A DNA stretch of 37,462 nt from positions 1 through 37,462 of the forward strand of contig NZIZ01000047.1 in assembly GCA_002691825.1 (NCBI GenBank). The letters run 5' to 3'. This document shows positions 19,437 through 29,304 of the stretch, one piece after another. The DNA comes from Porticoccaceae bacterium. GTDB taxonomy: Bacteria > Pseudomonadota > Gammaproteobacteria > Pseudomonadales > Porticoccaceae. The notes below the pieces were generated by a model, which saw nothing but the letters and a program-made list of their open reading frames with translations, searched no databases and was not told the DNA's origin. The first letter of the stretch is position 1. The number at the start of each line of letters is the position of its first letter. The translations under genes and the position numbers were made by a program.

Positions 19437-21978
19437 GTATACCCTCTTTTAAAATAGAATTGATGTGACCGTTGTCGCCGGCAAGACCTTTAAATTGTAT
19501 TTGAAATAATAAACTGTTTTCGGCTCTCAAGTCTTCTTCGGGAAATAAAACTAAATCATCTCGTTGGAGACCACGACGTGCTAAAAGACTAAAACTCCAA
19601 CAGCAATTTTTGTATTCTAAACCAGAATACACCTCTAAAATTCGATGATTAGTAAAGTCATAGTTCAATTTTGATACCCAATTGAGATTTTCCTTGTAAT
19701 AAAAATAACCAGAGATATCAATTTGTTCAATATTTTGAGTGGCGGGGGTGTTATAGGATCGAGACGGATATTTAGAGTAACTATAGGCGAGGCTAATCGA
19801 TCGATTATTTTTATAGTTGCTACGAATCCCTAGATAAGCGTTATTTAGCCTATGATTTTCATTGTCATAAATGACATTAGTATTAATTCTCCAATTAGGG
19901 TTTAAAGTGGATGAAACTTTTAGTGCTAAAAGGGAATCATTACTTTCGAAGCGATTTAATTCATTTTCTAATGCAGATTTATGTAAATTTGTTAATGGGG
20001 GAGTAAAGTGCACCGCATGAGCAATACTTGCACTAAGAATTTCACGGCCTGATTTCTCTTCGATAAGTCTGGAAGTAACAGCCAATGATAATCGGTCAAG
20101 ATCACTCAGACGGTCATCACCGATAAAACGGTTATCTTGAAATAATAGGTCATACGTCGGTTGGGATAGCTCGGTATCGAAATCAGGAAGTTGGGACTGA
20201 TCTTTAAAGGCTCTTTTTACATAGAAAATACGGGGCTCTAGCGTTTGCGTTAGTTTAGAAGTCATTATTCCTTTTCGTTCAAGGAAAATACCTGCGTCAA
20301 GTGAAAAGCTAGGCGCAGTGACACTAGGATCTCTGTCCAGAGTATTGCCTTCAGATAACGAATAGCCGAGATAACTCAATTTGAAACTTGGTTTAAAGAA
20401 TCCTCGCAGAGTTTCAGTTCCCCAAGATAGTGTATAATCAAGCCTGTGACGATACCCCTGAGTTTGATTTTTTTTTGGATGAATGAAACGACTAAAGACC
20501 TGTTTAGCGTCTATCTCAAAAAGATTAGAAAATCGATAATGTGCGTTTGCAGAAATTTGAGGAAGTAGTGCATAGTTTTCCGAAATATTATCGCTCATAA
20601 CTTGATAATCTTCAGTTCTGATACCGAACATCCAGTTTTCGTGTCGGTAGCTGAAAGAGCTTACTTGATTCAGATGCGTCAGGCTATTTTGTGAGTGGAA
20701 TTCGTCGCCCAGATCTAGAAAGTAGTCTTTGTCACTTACTTTTGTTGCGTCAATAGAAAATGACCATGGTTTCCCAAAGCCACTTTGGTGATGGATTGAA
20801 GTTAAATATCTATTTTGCTTAAAATAATCGGAAGGTTCTTTAATTGAATTTCTATAATAGTGTGCCTGACGATCTTTTAGAAGCAAGGAATTAATTGTAA
20901 TTGTTTTTGATAATCCGGAAAGACGCCTAACTTCCATACCGAACGCGATTCCGCGTTCACTCATAAATCTTGGGATTAAGGTGGCGTCTAGATTAGGTGC
21001 CAGATTCCAGTAAATAGGCTGTTTAATGTCAAGCCCATTTCTACGATTCATGTGAACTGTAGGGAAAAGTAGCCCTGAGGAGCGTCTCTGATCTATCGGA
21101 AATGTGATGCGGGGAAAGAAAAAAATTGGAATCTTTCCTACTTCCAATCTAGCATTCTCAATGGTTGCAAAACCCTCAGTCTGACTTATATGAATTTTGT
21201 TAGTTATAAGTTGCCATGCATTATCGCTAGGATCACATGTGGTGTAGGTCGCATCTTCGATTAATATCCGACTATCTTGATTCCGTGTAAGTTGGCGAGC
21301 ACTCCCTCTCACCGCTGATTCATGTAGTAAATATGTGGCATTTTTAATTCTAACTTCTCTATTATATGAGTCTAGTTCTGCTTCAGAACCTAATAAAAGT
21401 AATCCAGGTTCTCGAAATTGGACGTTTCCATTGAGGGAGACTTTGCGACTCGCTTGATCAAACACCGCTTCATCACTACGGACTTGTCGATATCCCTGAG
21501 AAATTTGAACATCTCCCTCTAATTTTGCTCTATTTAGATCCAAAGATTCTGTCTTTTTTGCACTAAATTGAATAGCTGCTTTAGCAGGATCTAACTTAGA
21601 ATCGGGATATGTCGGAAGTGGTTCTATATAGGCCCCGCTGCAATAGGCTGCTACATAATTTTTTTGCGCTGCCGTAAGGACTTCTTTGGGTATCCAGTCT
21701 AGGTTTTTACTAGCCTTAACAGCAGGTGCTTCCTTAATATTTGTTAGTAAATTGGTTGGTGGAGTGGAAAATTCGGTTTTATGGGCGGGGGGTGGTGCAT
21801 CTTCTTTACAATAATTGAAACTAAGGGTATTTTTTGTGTTGCAGTTCACATTAACATTAGTTTCAACAGCGAGTATTTTGCTGGCGTGAGAAAAACATAT
21901 TAAAGAGCAGAGGATTAACCCGATTTTAGTATCCCATTTTAAACCGTGTCGCAAGGTTGAGTCAGTTATTCTGCACAC
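19408..21978 (-). CDS. lptD: LPS-assembly outer-membrane protein LptD
   Basis: 856 aa; N-terminal OstA-type repeats (AKLEGDVQISQGYRQVRSDEAVFD), beta-barrel C-terminus with conserved NCCW cysteine pair; next to surA and pdxA. Start codon uncertain. Confidence 0.93.
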   Translation of the reverse strand: MCRITDSTLRHGLKWDTKIGLILCSLICFSHASKILAVETNVNVNCNTKNTLSFNYCKEDAPPPAHKTEFSTPPTNLLTNIKEAPAVKASKNLDWIPKEVLTAAQKNYVAAYCSGAYIEPLPTYPDSKLDPAKAAIQFSAKKTESLDLNRAKLEGDVQISQGYRQVRSDEAVFDQASRKVSLNGNVQFREPGLLLLGSEAELDSYNREVRIKNATYLLHESAVRGSARQLTRNQDSRILIEDATYTTCDPSDNAWQLITNKIHISQTEGFATIENARLEVGKIPIFFFPRITFPIDQRRSSGLLFPTVHMNRRNGLDIKQPIYWNLAPNLDATLIPRFMSERGIAFGMEVRRLSGLSKTITINSLLLKDRQAHYYRNSIKEPSDYFKQNRYLTSIHHQSGFGKPWSFSIDATKVSDKDYFLDLGDEFHSQNSLTHLNQVSSFSYRHENWMFGIRTEDYQVMSDNISENYALLPQISANAHYRFSNLFEIDAKQVFSRFIHPKKNQTQGYRHRLDYTLSWGTETLRGFFKPSFKLSYLGYSLSEGNTLDRDPSVTAPSFSLDAGIFLERKGIMTSKLTQTLEPRIFYVKRAFKDQSQLPDFDTELSQPTYDLLFQDNRFIGDDRLSDLDRLSLAVTSRLIEEKSGREILSASIAHAVHFTPPLTNLHKSALENELNRFESNDSLLALKVSSTLNPNWRINTNVIYDNENHRLNNAYLGIRSNYKNNRSISLAYSYSKYPSRSYNTPATQNIEQIDISGYFYYKENLNWVSKLNYDFTNHRILEVYSGLEYKNCCWSFSLLARRGLQRDDLVLFPEEDLRAENSLLFQIQFKGLAGDNGHINSILKEGIHGYGSKNSF

Positions 21979-22109
21979 TAATAGGGTACCTAAAGATTTC
22001 CTAAACGAAGAGTGTTAGTTTACCTGATATCTATTAACATTATTTATAACAAACTCATGTTCTTGCATGTGCTACGTAAAAAAGCGGTAAAAATAAGAAG
22101 AAATATTGA

Positions 22110-23138
22110 ATGACAAAAAATCATAATCGGGAGTTGATTGCTTGGGTAGCGGCGTACCTTCCTAAAATGTGCTGGATACGCGGTGACTTAAAGTTGTTTC
22201 CGATGAGAGGTGATGCTGGGTTTAGGCAATATTTTAGGGTTAACAGCCAGCCGGCTGTTATCGCGGTCCACTCTCCTCCGGGTTTGGAAAATAACCTAGC
22301 TATGGTGCGAGTATCATCGCACTTTTCTGAGCATAATATTCGGGTGCCAAAAATCTATGCGGTAGATCTTTCCCGAGGATTTCTATTATTACAAGATTTT
22401 GGTGAGGCCATAATTCAACCATTGCTCAACGACCAAAATATGAGGGACCTTTATACAAAAGCAGAAACAATTATTTTAGATTTCCAAAAAATTCCTCAAG
22501 ACGACAGAATTTATCCGCGTTATGATGAGAAAATGTTGCGCTTGGAAATGAATCTGTTTACTGAGTGGTTTGTCAACATTCTTTTGGGTATTGAGATCCA
22601 GAGTAGAGATAGGCAAATTATAGAGGATTTGTTTGAAAAACTTATTGAAAGCGCAATCGCGCAATCACAAGTCGTTGTTCACAAAGATTACCACTCTCGA
22701 AATTTGATGTTGTTAGACGATGGACAACTGGGAGTTATTGATTTTCAGGATGCGCTAGTTGGGCCTGTCACTTATGATTTGGTCTCACTTTTGAAGGATT
22801 GTTACCTTAGTTGGCCTAGCAAAATTGTTGACGATCGAGCGTTAAACTTCATGCGCTGTTTATCGTCCCGCGGTTCAATACATATTGAAAGTGAGGCTGA
22901 TTTTTTGCGTAGCTTCGATTGGATGGGATTGCAGCGCCATATTAAAGTTCTAGGAATTTTTTCCCGTTTAGCGTTGCGGGATAAAAAACCTGTCTATCTT
23001 CAAGAGATTCCCAGAGTCATTAGTTATGTTTTAGATGCGACGGCTAGATATCCAGCGCTAAAAGCATTTGAAGACTGGTTCCGTCATCGTCTTTTACCAA
23101 ATATTTCTGGTAGAATTGATTTTACCAAGAGTAACTAA
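22110..23138 (+). CDS. amgK: N-acetylmuramate/N-acetylglucosamine kinase AmgK (aminoglycoside phosphotransferase-like fold)
   Basis: 342 aa, RGDAGFRQYFRV, VVHKDYHSRNLMLLDDGQLGVIDFQDALVGPVTYDLVSLLKD; followed by murU and divergent from lptD as in Pseudomonas. Confidence 0.88.
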   Translation: MTKNHNRELIAWVAAYLPKMCWIRGDLKLFPMRGDAGFRQYFRVNSQPAVIAVHSPPGLENNLAMVRVSSHFSEHNIRVPKIYAVDLSRGFLLLQDFGEAIIQPLLNDQNMRDLYTKAETIILDFQKIPQDDRIYPRYDEKMLRLEMNLFTEWFVNILLGIEIQSRDRQIIEDLFEKLIESAIAQSQVVVHKDYHSRNLMLLDDGQLGVIDFQDALVGPVTYDLVSLLKDCYLSWPSKIVDDRALNFMRCLSSRGSIHIESEADFLRSFDWMGLQRHIKVLGIFSRLALRDKKPVYLQEIPRVISYVLDATARYPALKAFEDWFRHRLLPNISGRIDFTKSN

Positions 23139-23189
23139 TTCGATAAGTAATATCAGACAGTTAGCTCGAATTGTGGGGTGATTATTTTA

Positions 23190-23867
23190 ATGCGAGCAAT
23201 GATATTGGCAGCAGGCTTGGGTTCCCGAATGAGGCCTCTCACACTCAAGATTCCAAAACCAATGCTCCCAATTGCGGGGAAACCTGTACTTCAGCATCAT
23301 ATCGAGCGATTGGCTAAGGTTGGCGTGAGGGAGTTGATAATTAATACCCATTGGCTTGCTCATACTATTGAGGATTATTTTAAAACAGGTGAGACGTTAG
23401 GAGTTTCGATTGTGTGGTCGAGGGAATCTCACCTACTAGACACCGGAGGTGCTGTTGTGGCTGCGTTACCATTATTGGGTGCTGCCCCATTTTTGCTATT
23501 AAATGCAGATATTTGGACTGATTATCCTTTAGAGAGATTAGTAGAAAACGGTCTTGGAAATCACATAGACGCCCACCTTGTGCTAGTGGAAAATCCAAAG
23601 GACAAACTGACGGGGGACTTCTCAATGTCTCGACGAAAAGTTACATTACTGAACACAGACGTATCTCTTGGACATACTTTTGCGGGGTTAAGCGTATGGC
23701 GTCCTGAAATATTTGCGAAATTCAGAGCGGACGATAAGCCTTTTCCATTGAAGAATATTCTTAATCATAGCGTCAAATTGGACAGGGTAACGGGGGAGCT
23801 GTATTTGGGAAATTGGTGTGACATCGGAGACCTTTCGCGCTATAAAGGGTTATTAACTCAACTCTGA
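23190..23867 (+). CDS. murU: N-acetylmuramate alpha-1-phosphate uridylyltransferase MurU
   Basis: MRAMILAAGLGSRMRPLTLKIPKPMLPIAGKPVLQHHIERL, LLNADIWTDYPL; ATG at 23190 preferred over GTG 23178. Confidence 0.9.
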   Translation: MRAMILAAGLGSRMRPLTLKIPKPMLPIAGKPVLQHHIERLAKVGVRELIINTHWLAHTIEDYFKTGETLGVSIVWSRESHLLDTGGAVVAALPLLGAAPFLLLNADIWTDYPLERLVENGLGNHIDAHLVLVENPKDKLTGDFSMSRRKVTLLNTDVSLGHTFAGLSVWRPEIFAKFRADDKPFPLKNILNHSVKLDRVTGELYLGNWCDIGDLSRYKGLLTQL

Positions 23868-23940
23868 TTATGATAATTTTCTGTTTTATATACAAATCTT
23901 GGTACCAAACTACGAGCAATAATCGCTACTTAGAGGAATA

Positions 23941-24321
23941 ATGCGTATGTCTCAGCCTTACTTTCGAGTTCTCTTCTGGTTGGTACTTTCGGTCGTATTG
24001 TTGGGATCTCTTTTACCCAGTAAGGTATCTGCTCTTGCAATCTTTAGCTATGATAAATTTATGCATTTCTCGGCCTTTGCGCTATTGTATTTTTTTGCAG
24101 AGCGGGCCTATTGTACTGTTTTCTCGGGCTTAATTTTGGGATTTGTAGTTGTTGGTTTTGGACTAGCGATTGAGATAGCGCAGAATTTTATTTTGTATAG
24201 ACACGCTGATAGTTTTGACATTATTGCCAACGCTTGCGGTGTATTACTTGCTGCTTCCATTATAAATCTTCACAAGTTTTATGAAAAAACACAAGAGTCT
24301 TCCGATGATGTGATGAGGTGA
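23941..24321 (+). CDS. Small VanZ-like family membrane protein
   Basis: 126 aa, several TM segments, SYDKFMHFSAFALLYFF...EIAQNFILYRHADSFDIIANACGVLLA resembles the VanZ-like pattern. Confidence 0.75.
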   Translation: MRMSQPYFRVLFWLVLSVVLLGSLLPSKVSALAIFSYDKFMHFSAFALLYFFAERAYCTVFSGLILGFVVVGFGLAIEIAQNFILYRHADSFDIIANACGVLLAASIINLHKFYEKTQESSDDVMR

Positions 24322-24322
24322 G

Positions 24323-24349
24323 ACTTGGGCTATTGACTTCAAGTTTTTT
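24323..24349 (+). terminator. Weak candidate intrinsic terminator after the VanZ-like gene
   Basis: ACTTG (24323-24327) and CAAGT (24340-24344) followed by TTTTT; AT-rich stem with a 12-nt loop. Confidence 0.3.
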
Positions 24350-24444
24350 GTAATCTGCCTAGCTAGCTATAGAAACTAGTGTTAACCACTGATTAAATGT
24401 ATCTGTACTAGGTCCTCTACAGACATTATTAAACCAAGAGAGCA

Positions 24445-25491
24445 CTAATTATCGACAAGAATCTTGATGTTTTTTGGTGTTAAAGTCGAGGATCCAGCGA
24501 GAGATAACGCGAAGACCATTAACTCATCCCACACCATAGCGTCTCGCAAGCCTTTTTCGCCACGATCTATGGCACCAGCTTGATAAAGAAGCATACGTAA
24601 TTTGGCTGGACTGATGCGATCCAGCGCAGACCGCATCATCCCAATGTTTTGTTCCCAAACGCCTGATTTCCGTAAACTAATCTCTGCTGTGGCACCATTT
24701 TTTTGTCGCTCACTCGCAGCTAAGAGAGCCCGTAAGTTCCAAATTATGCTCCCAAGAATTGGTAAGGGTTTGGTTCCCTCTTCTCTTAGCCTTTTCAGTA
24801 TTTTGTGAACTATTTTTGCCTCACCAAAAAAAATATTTTTGGTAAGTTCTGCTGTGCTATATCTGGCGCTCTCCGATACTAAAGACATCATAAAAGTCTC
24901 ATCTATTGGACCTCGCGGAGCTGATAGCTTTATTTTTTCAATTTCCTGAGCAGCCGCCAAAAGATTACCCTCGACTCGATCAGCTAGAGTCTGAATAGCG
25001 ATCTGATCTGCATGAATTTTTTCTAATGTGAGACGTGTCTTTATCCATTTACACATTTCTTCCGGTTGAATTGATGATATCTCAGTAACGCTACCGTTAT
25101 TACTAATGGTTTTGAACCATCGACTACTCCTGATTGGTTTATCTAGTTTTGGAAGTATGATTAAGAGTAGATTGTCAGGATGTTTCTTTGAGCTGATTTC
25201 AATTAAAATCTCCGCTCCAAATATGGCCGGTTTACCGTCAGGAATCCTGACTATTAAGATTTTTTTTTCGTTGAAAAGAGATTGCGTATTTGTTTCGAGG
25301 TGTAGTTGTTCCCAGTCTATATTTAATTTTGGCTCAAATGTGGCTCGTTCGTGGAATCCTTGTTTTTTTGCGGCCTTACAAACTAGATCAAGTGCCTCCT
25401 CTACCAACAGAATTTCATCGCCGCAAATTATATAAATGGGGGAAAGATTTTTGGATAAGTTTCCCCTTAGTTGAGCAATACTATTTTTCAT
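24445..25491 (-). CDS. holA: DNA polymerase III subunit delta
   Basis: 348 aa, LSPIYIICGDEILLVEEALDLV...; located downstream of lptE and leuS as in Pseudomonas. Confidence 0.93.
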   Translation of the reverse strand: MKNSIAQLRGNLSKNLSPIYIICGDEILLVEEALDLVCKAAKKQGFHERATFEPKLNIDWEQLHLETNTQSLFNEKKILIVRIPDGKPAIFGAEILIEISSKKHPDNLLLIILPKLDKPIRSSRWFKTISNNGSVTEISSIQPEEMCKWIKTRLTLEKIHADQIAIQTLADRVEGNLLAAAQEIEKIKLSAPRGPIDETFMMSLVSESARYSTAELTKNIFFGEAKIVHKILKRLREEGTKPLPILGSIIWNLRALLAASERQKNGATAEISLRKSGVWEQNIGMMRSALDRISPAKLRMLLYQAGAIDRGEKGLRDAMVWDELMVFALSLAGSSTLTPKNIKILVDN

Positions 25492-25517
25492 ACGTTAAAC
25501 GTGGATCTTAATGAACG

Positions 25518-26036
25518 TCATTTACTATCTTTCTCTTGTGCGGTTCTTAAATGACTAATTATTTGTCGAGCTATTTCTAGTTTCATTCTGGATTTGAGGG
25601 ATCTTTCTTCGAAAGATGAGGCCATCACGTCCTGTTCAATGAAATTAAATACACGCTCAACCGAGGCGGTAGATGGTGCTACAACTAAAATATCATCTGA
25701 ATTAGATATAGTAAAATCAACTTCTTCTAATAGTCTATATTCCGCAGTTCTTAAACTAGTATTATAAGTGCCTGTCTTACGATTATTTCGGTGCTTAGTA
25801 ATCACAACCAGATAGTCCGCATCCTGTTTACGTTTCGTTAGTAACAGGCCGGATTTGTTTAAAGCTTGTGTAAGATCTTGTAGGAGAGGTTGTTGTATAT
25901 TTTTAGATCCAAGCCATATCTTTCCAATATCACCGCCAGAGGTCTCATTGCCTCTTACTTGCCAACCGCAACTAGAAATAGTTAAAAATGAATTTAACAT
26001 GAGGTAAATTAGGAAAAAGTTAACTTTTTTTGACAT
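25518..26036 (-). CDS. lptE: LPS-assembly lipoprotein LptE
   Basis: 172 aa, lipobox-like LTISSCGWQVRG; between leuS and holA; start overlaps leuS stop (TAATG). Confidence 0.9.
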   Translation of the reverse strand: MSKKVNFFLIYLMLNSFLTISSCGWQVRGNETSGGDIGKIWLGSKNIQQPLLQDLTQALNKSGLLLTKRKQDADYLVVITKHRNNRKTGTYNTSLRTAEYRLLEEVDFTISNSDDILVVAPSTASVERVFNFIEQDVMASSFEERSLKSRMKLEIARQIISHLRTAQEKDSK

Positions 26037-28618
26037 TAATTAGTCACAATATTTATAAGTTTATCTTGTATGTAAATTACTTTTCTTACTTGCAAGTTTA
26101 TTATGAAGCGGCGCACGTTCGGTTCTTCGAAAGCAAGTTTTTCTAGCTCGGCTTTGGCATAATCATCAGAAGTTTTGATTTTTCCTCTCACCTTCCCGTT
26201 AACCTGAATTACTATTTCTTTGCTTTTTTCTTTTATTATAGAATCATCTGCAATTGGCCATGATGCATCAGCGATCGGTTCACTGAAACCAAGTCGCATC
26301 CATAGAGAATGACAGATATGAGGCGCAATTGGCGAAAGTAACAACAGGCTAGTCGTCAGAGCCTCATGGTATACCGCAAAACTTTTTGAATCTTTGTACT
26401 CAAGTTTACCTGTTGCGTTGATTAATTCCATAATAGCTGCGATCGCTGTATTGAACGTATTGCGTCGCCCAAAGTCATCAGTTACTTTGGCTATCGTTGT
26501 ATGGGTTTTTTGGCGCAGGTCGGCCTGTGTAGTGGTTAAATCATTGAAATCATTTGACAATTTTTGGGATGATACTGAGAGGGCTGATACTAAGTTCCAA
26601 ATTTTTTTTAAAAAGCGCGCAGCTCCTTTTACGCCCTCATTATTCCACTCTAGCGTCTGTTCAGGAGGCGCTGCAAACATTGTAAACATACGAACTGCAT
26701 CAGCACCATAACGATCTATTGTTTCTTTCGGGTCAACACCATTATTTTTCGATTTAGACATTTTTGTTATGCCACCGCTAAATACCTCATCGCCAGTAGA
26801 GATTTCGAAGATACTCTCAATCTCGCCATGAGAATTTTTCGTTACAGAGACTTCATCACTTGCAAGCCATCGTTTTCGGCCATCAATTTCGCGGTAAAAA
26901 GATTCGGATAAAACCATCCCTTGACATAATAATCTTTTGAATGGCTCTGAAGTATTCAACATACCATCATCGCGCATGAGCTTGTGGAAGAAACGTGCAT
27001 ACAGAAGGTGAAGAATTGCGTGTTCAATACCGCCAACATACTGATCCACTGGTAGCCAATAATTGGCTAGCTCCGAGTTAAGCATTGCATCGTCTGTGTT
27101 TGAACAAGTGAAGCGAGCATAATACCAAGAGGATTCCATAAAGGTATCGAAAGTATCAGTTTCTTTCTCAACCATTTGACCATCATGGCTAGTCTTTCGC
27201 CACTCTATGTCAGTCTTCAAGGGGGAAGTAATGCCATCAATAATGACATCTTCGGGTAAAAGTACTGGTAACCGATCTAAGGGGACTGGAATTTCGCCTC
27301 CAAATGGGAGATTGTACATTGGGATTGGAGTTCCCCAGTATCTTTGACGGCTTATTCCCCAATCCCTTAATCGATAGCGGGTAACGATTGAGCCTAGGTC
27401 AAGTTCACTCAGGTCTCGCGCTATCATATTGGACGCCGTTTTAAAGTTTGTACCATCATAAGTACCAGAATTTATTAGGGTACCAGTGCCTGTATTCGCC
27501 CCATTTTTTGTATCGGTTCCTTTGATCACACTTTTTATCGGTAATTTGTATTTTTTGGCAAATTCATAATCTCTTTGATCATGTGCAGGTACTGCCATAA
27601 CTGCTCCAGAGCCATACTCCATCAGTACATAGTTAGTAATCCAGATGGGAACCCTTTCTCCACTTAGCGGGTGTTTTATCATAATGCCGGTATCAATGCC
27701 TAGTTTCTCAGGGTTTGCAGTGACTTGGTCCTTAAACCTTTCTTTGATACAAAGTTGAAGGAATGTCTCTATTTCTAAGTTCGCCTCGGCAAGTTTCAAC
27801 GCAATTGGGTGTTCAGACGCCAAACATAAATACGTTACACCCATTAGGGTGTCTGGCCTCGTGGTATATACTTCTATGTGATTCAAACCACAAATTGGTT
27901 TAATTAGAGGAAATCGAATATTAAGCCCGTTACTTTTGCCAATCCAGTTACGCTGCATAGTCACAACTTTTTCAGGCCATTCATTTAGCTGGTTTAAATC
28001 TTCCAATAATTGCTCAGCATAATCCGTGATACGTATAAACCACTGAGGTATTTCCTTTTTTTGCACGACCGCGTCACAACGCCAACATCTACCGTCAATA
28101 ACCTGCTCGTTAGCGAGCACTGTCGCGTCATTTGGGCACCAGTTTACCGAGCTAACTTTTTTATACACTAAACCGCGCTTGTAAAGCTTTGTAAAAAACC
28201 ACTGTTCCCATTTATAGTATTCTGGCTCACAGGTACTCAACTCTCTTGACCAATCTATGCCATAACCAAGAGCTTTCAATTGAGCTCGCATGTGGTCTAT
28301 ATTTTTTCGCGTCCAGAGCGCTGGGGCGGTCTTGTTGAGAATAGCAGCATTTTCTGCGGGCAAACCGAATGAATCCCAACCCATGGGATGCAGCACATTT
28401 TTCCCGAGCATACGTTGGTATCTGGCGATTACGTCAGAGATGGTATAATTTCTTACGTGGCCCATATGAAGTTTTCCGCTTGGATATGGAAACATCGCCA
28501 AACAGTAGAATTTTTCTTTGTTTTCATCCTTGTGTACTTCGAAGGTTCCCTTTTCTTCCCAATATCTTTGGGCTTCTTCCTCGATTTTTTTTGGCAGATA
28601 GGGCTCTTCAGTCATCAT
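26036..28618 (-). CDS. leuS: Leucyl-tRNA synthetase
   Basis: 860 aa, FPYPSGKLHMGHVRNYTISDVIARYQRMLGKNVLHPMGWDSFGLPAENAA; KMSKSKNNGVDP. Confidence 0.98.
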   Translation of the reverse strand: MMTEEPYLPKKIEEEAQRYWEEKGTFEVHKDENKEKFYCLAMFPYPSGKLHMGHVRNYTISDVIARYQRMLGKNVLHPMGWDSFGLPAENAAILNKTAPALWTRKNIDHMRAQLKALGYGIDWSRELSTCEPEYYKWEQWFFTKLYKRGLVYKKVSSVNWCPNDATVLANEQVIDGRCWRCDAVVQKKEIPQWFIRITDYAEQLLEDLNQLNEWPEKVVTMQRNWIGKSNGLNIRFPLIKPICGLNHIEVYTTRPDTLMGVTYLCLASEHPIALKLAEANLEIETFLQLCIKERFKDQVTANPEKLGIDTGIMIKHPLSGERVPIWITNYVLMEYGSGAVMAVPAHDQRDYEFAKKYKLPIKSVIKGTDTKNGANTGTGTLINSGTYDGTNFKTASNMIARDLSELDLGSIVTRYRLRDWGISRQRYWGTPIPMYNLPFGGEIPVPLDRLPVLLPEDVIIDGITSPLKTDIEWRKTSHDGQMVEKETDTFDTFMESSWYYARFTCSNTDDAMLNSELANYWLPVDQYVGGIEHAILHLLYARFFHKLMRDDGMLNTSEPFKRLLCQGMVLSESFYREIDGRKRWLASDEVSVTKNSHGEIESIFEISTGDEVFSGGITKMSKSKNNGVDPKETIDRYGADAVRMFTMFAAPPEQTLEWNNEGVKGAARFLKKIWNLVSALSVSSQKLSNDFNDLTTTQADLRQKTHTTIAKVTDDFGRRNTFNTAIAAIMELINATGKLEYKDSKSFAVYHEALTTSLLLLSPIAPHICHSLWMRLGFSEPIADASWPIADDSIIKEKSKEIVIQVNGKVRGKIKTSDDYAKAELEKLAFEEPNVRRFIINLQVRKVIYIQDKLINIVTN

Positions 28619-28749
28619 TTTGAGTCGCAGATAGGGTGATTACAGAATGAATTAAGGTTTCATATCGCTGAAGTACTTACGTAACACAGGTGTCTCGCTT
28701 TCGGTGGAGGCGGCATGTTACCTATTAACAGCGTGTTTAATATTTCTAT

Positions 28750-29289
28750 CTAACTACGCATTCCCACTCCTAACTCTTTAAGTTTTGCCGCAATATCTTG
28801 AGCCGATTGCGAGGGGCGGACATTCCTGTCAATAAATAATATAGTTCTATTTTTATCGATATAAAAAGTGTGTCTCTTTGCGAAAAGTCCCATCATGAGG
28901 ACCTCATATTCCTTTGCCGTTTCTTTGCTGGGGTCACTTAAAATGGGGAAGTCTGCTGCATTTTGTAACGCAAAATCAATATTTTTTGACAAGGGGTCCA
29001 CACTCGCCATGAAATATGCAACTTGCATTTTTTTTATAAGATACCCATTTTCGGCAAAGGACTTACACTCTATGGTGCATCCTGAGGTGAAAGCGCGGGG
29101 ATACCATGCGATTACTACTATATGTTCCTTAAGGACCTCGCTGAGCTGATAGGTTTTTCCATCAGAGGCCTCGAGACTAAAATCCGGCGCTAAGTCGCCC
29201 GCTTCGAGACATACCAATTGCGAGCTCCAGAATAATAAAAATATCCAGCACATGGAATAGAATGCATAGGATTTTTGGGACATATACAT
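28750..29289 (-). CDS. Exported peroxiredoxin (PrxQ/BCP-like, AhpC-TSA family)
   Basis: 179 aa; N-terminal hydrophobic segment MCWIFLLFWSSQLVCLEAG, then GDLAPDFSLEASDGKTYQLSE and WYPRAFTSGCTIECKSF. Confidence 0.85.
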   Translation of the reverse strand: MYMSQKSYAFYSMCWIFLLFWSSQLVCLEAGDLAPDFSLEASDGKTYQLSEVLKEHIVVIAWYPRAFTSGCTIECKSFAENGYLIKKMQVAYFMASVDPLSKNIDFALQNAADFPILSDPSKETAKEYEVLMMGLFAKRHTFYIDKNRTILFIDRNVRPSQSAQDIAAKLKELGVGMRS

Positions 29290-29304
29290 TGTATTTAATT
29301 CACC

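Noticed and set aside
24360-24369. TAGCTAGCTA palindrome between the VanZ-like gene and holA
   Set aside because: Short, isolated, could arise by chance; no second copy or associated element noticed.
26394-28639. Plus-strand ORFs (26394-26711, 28369-28623, 28388-28639) opposite leuS
   Set aside because: Antisense to a conserved synthetase, no recognisable motifs, mutually overlapping.
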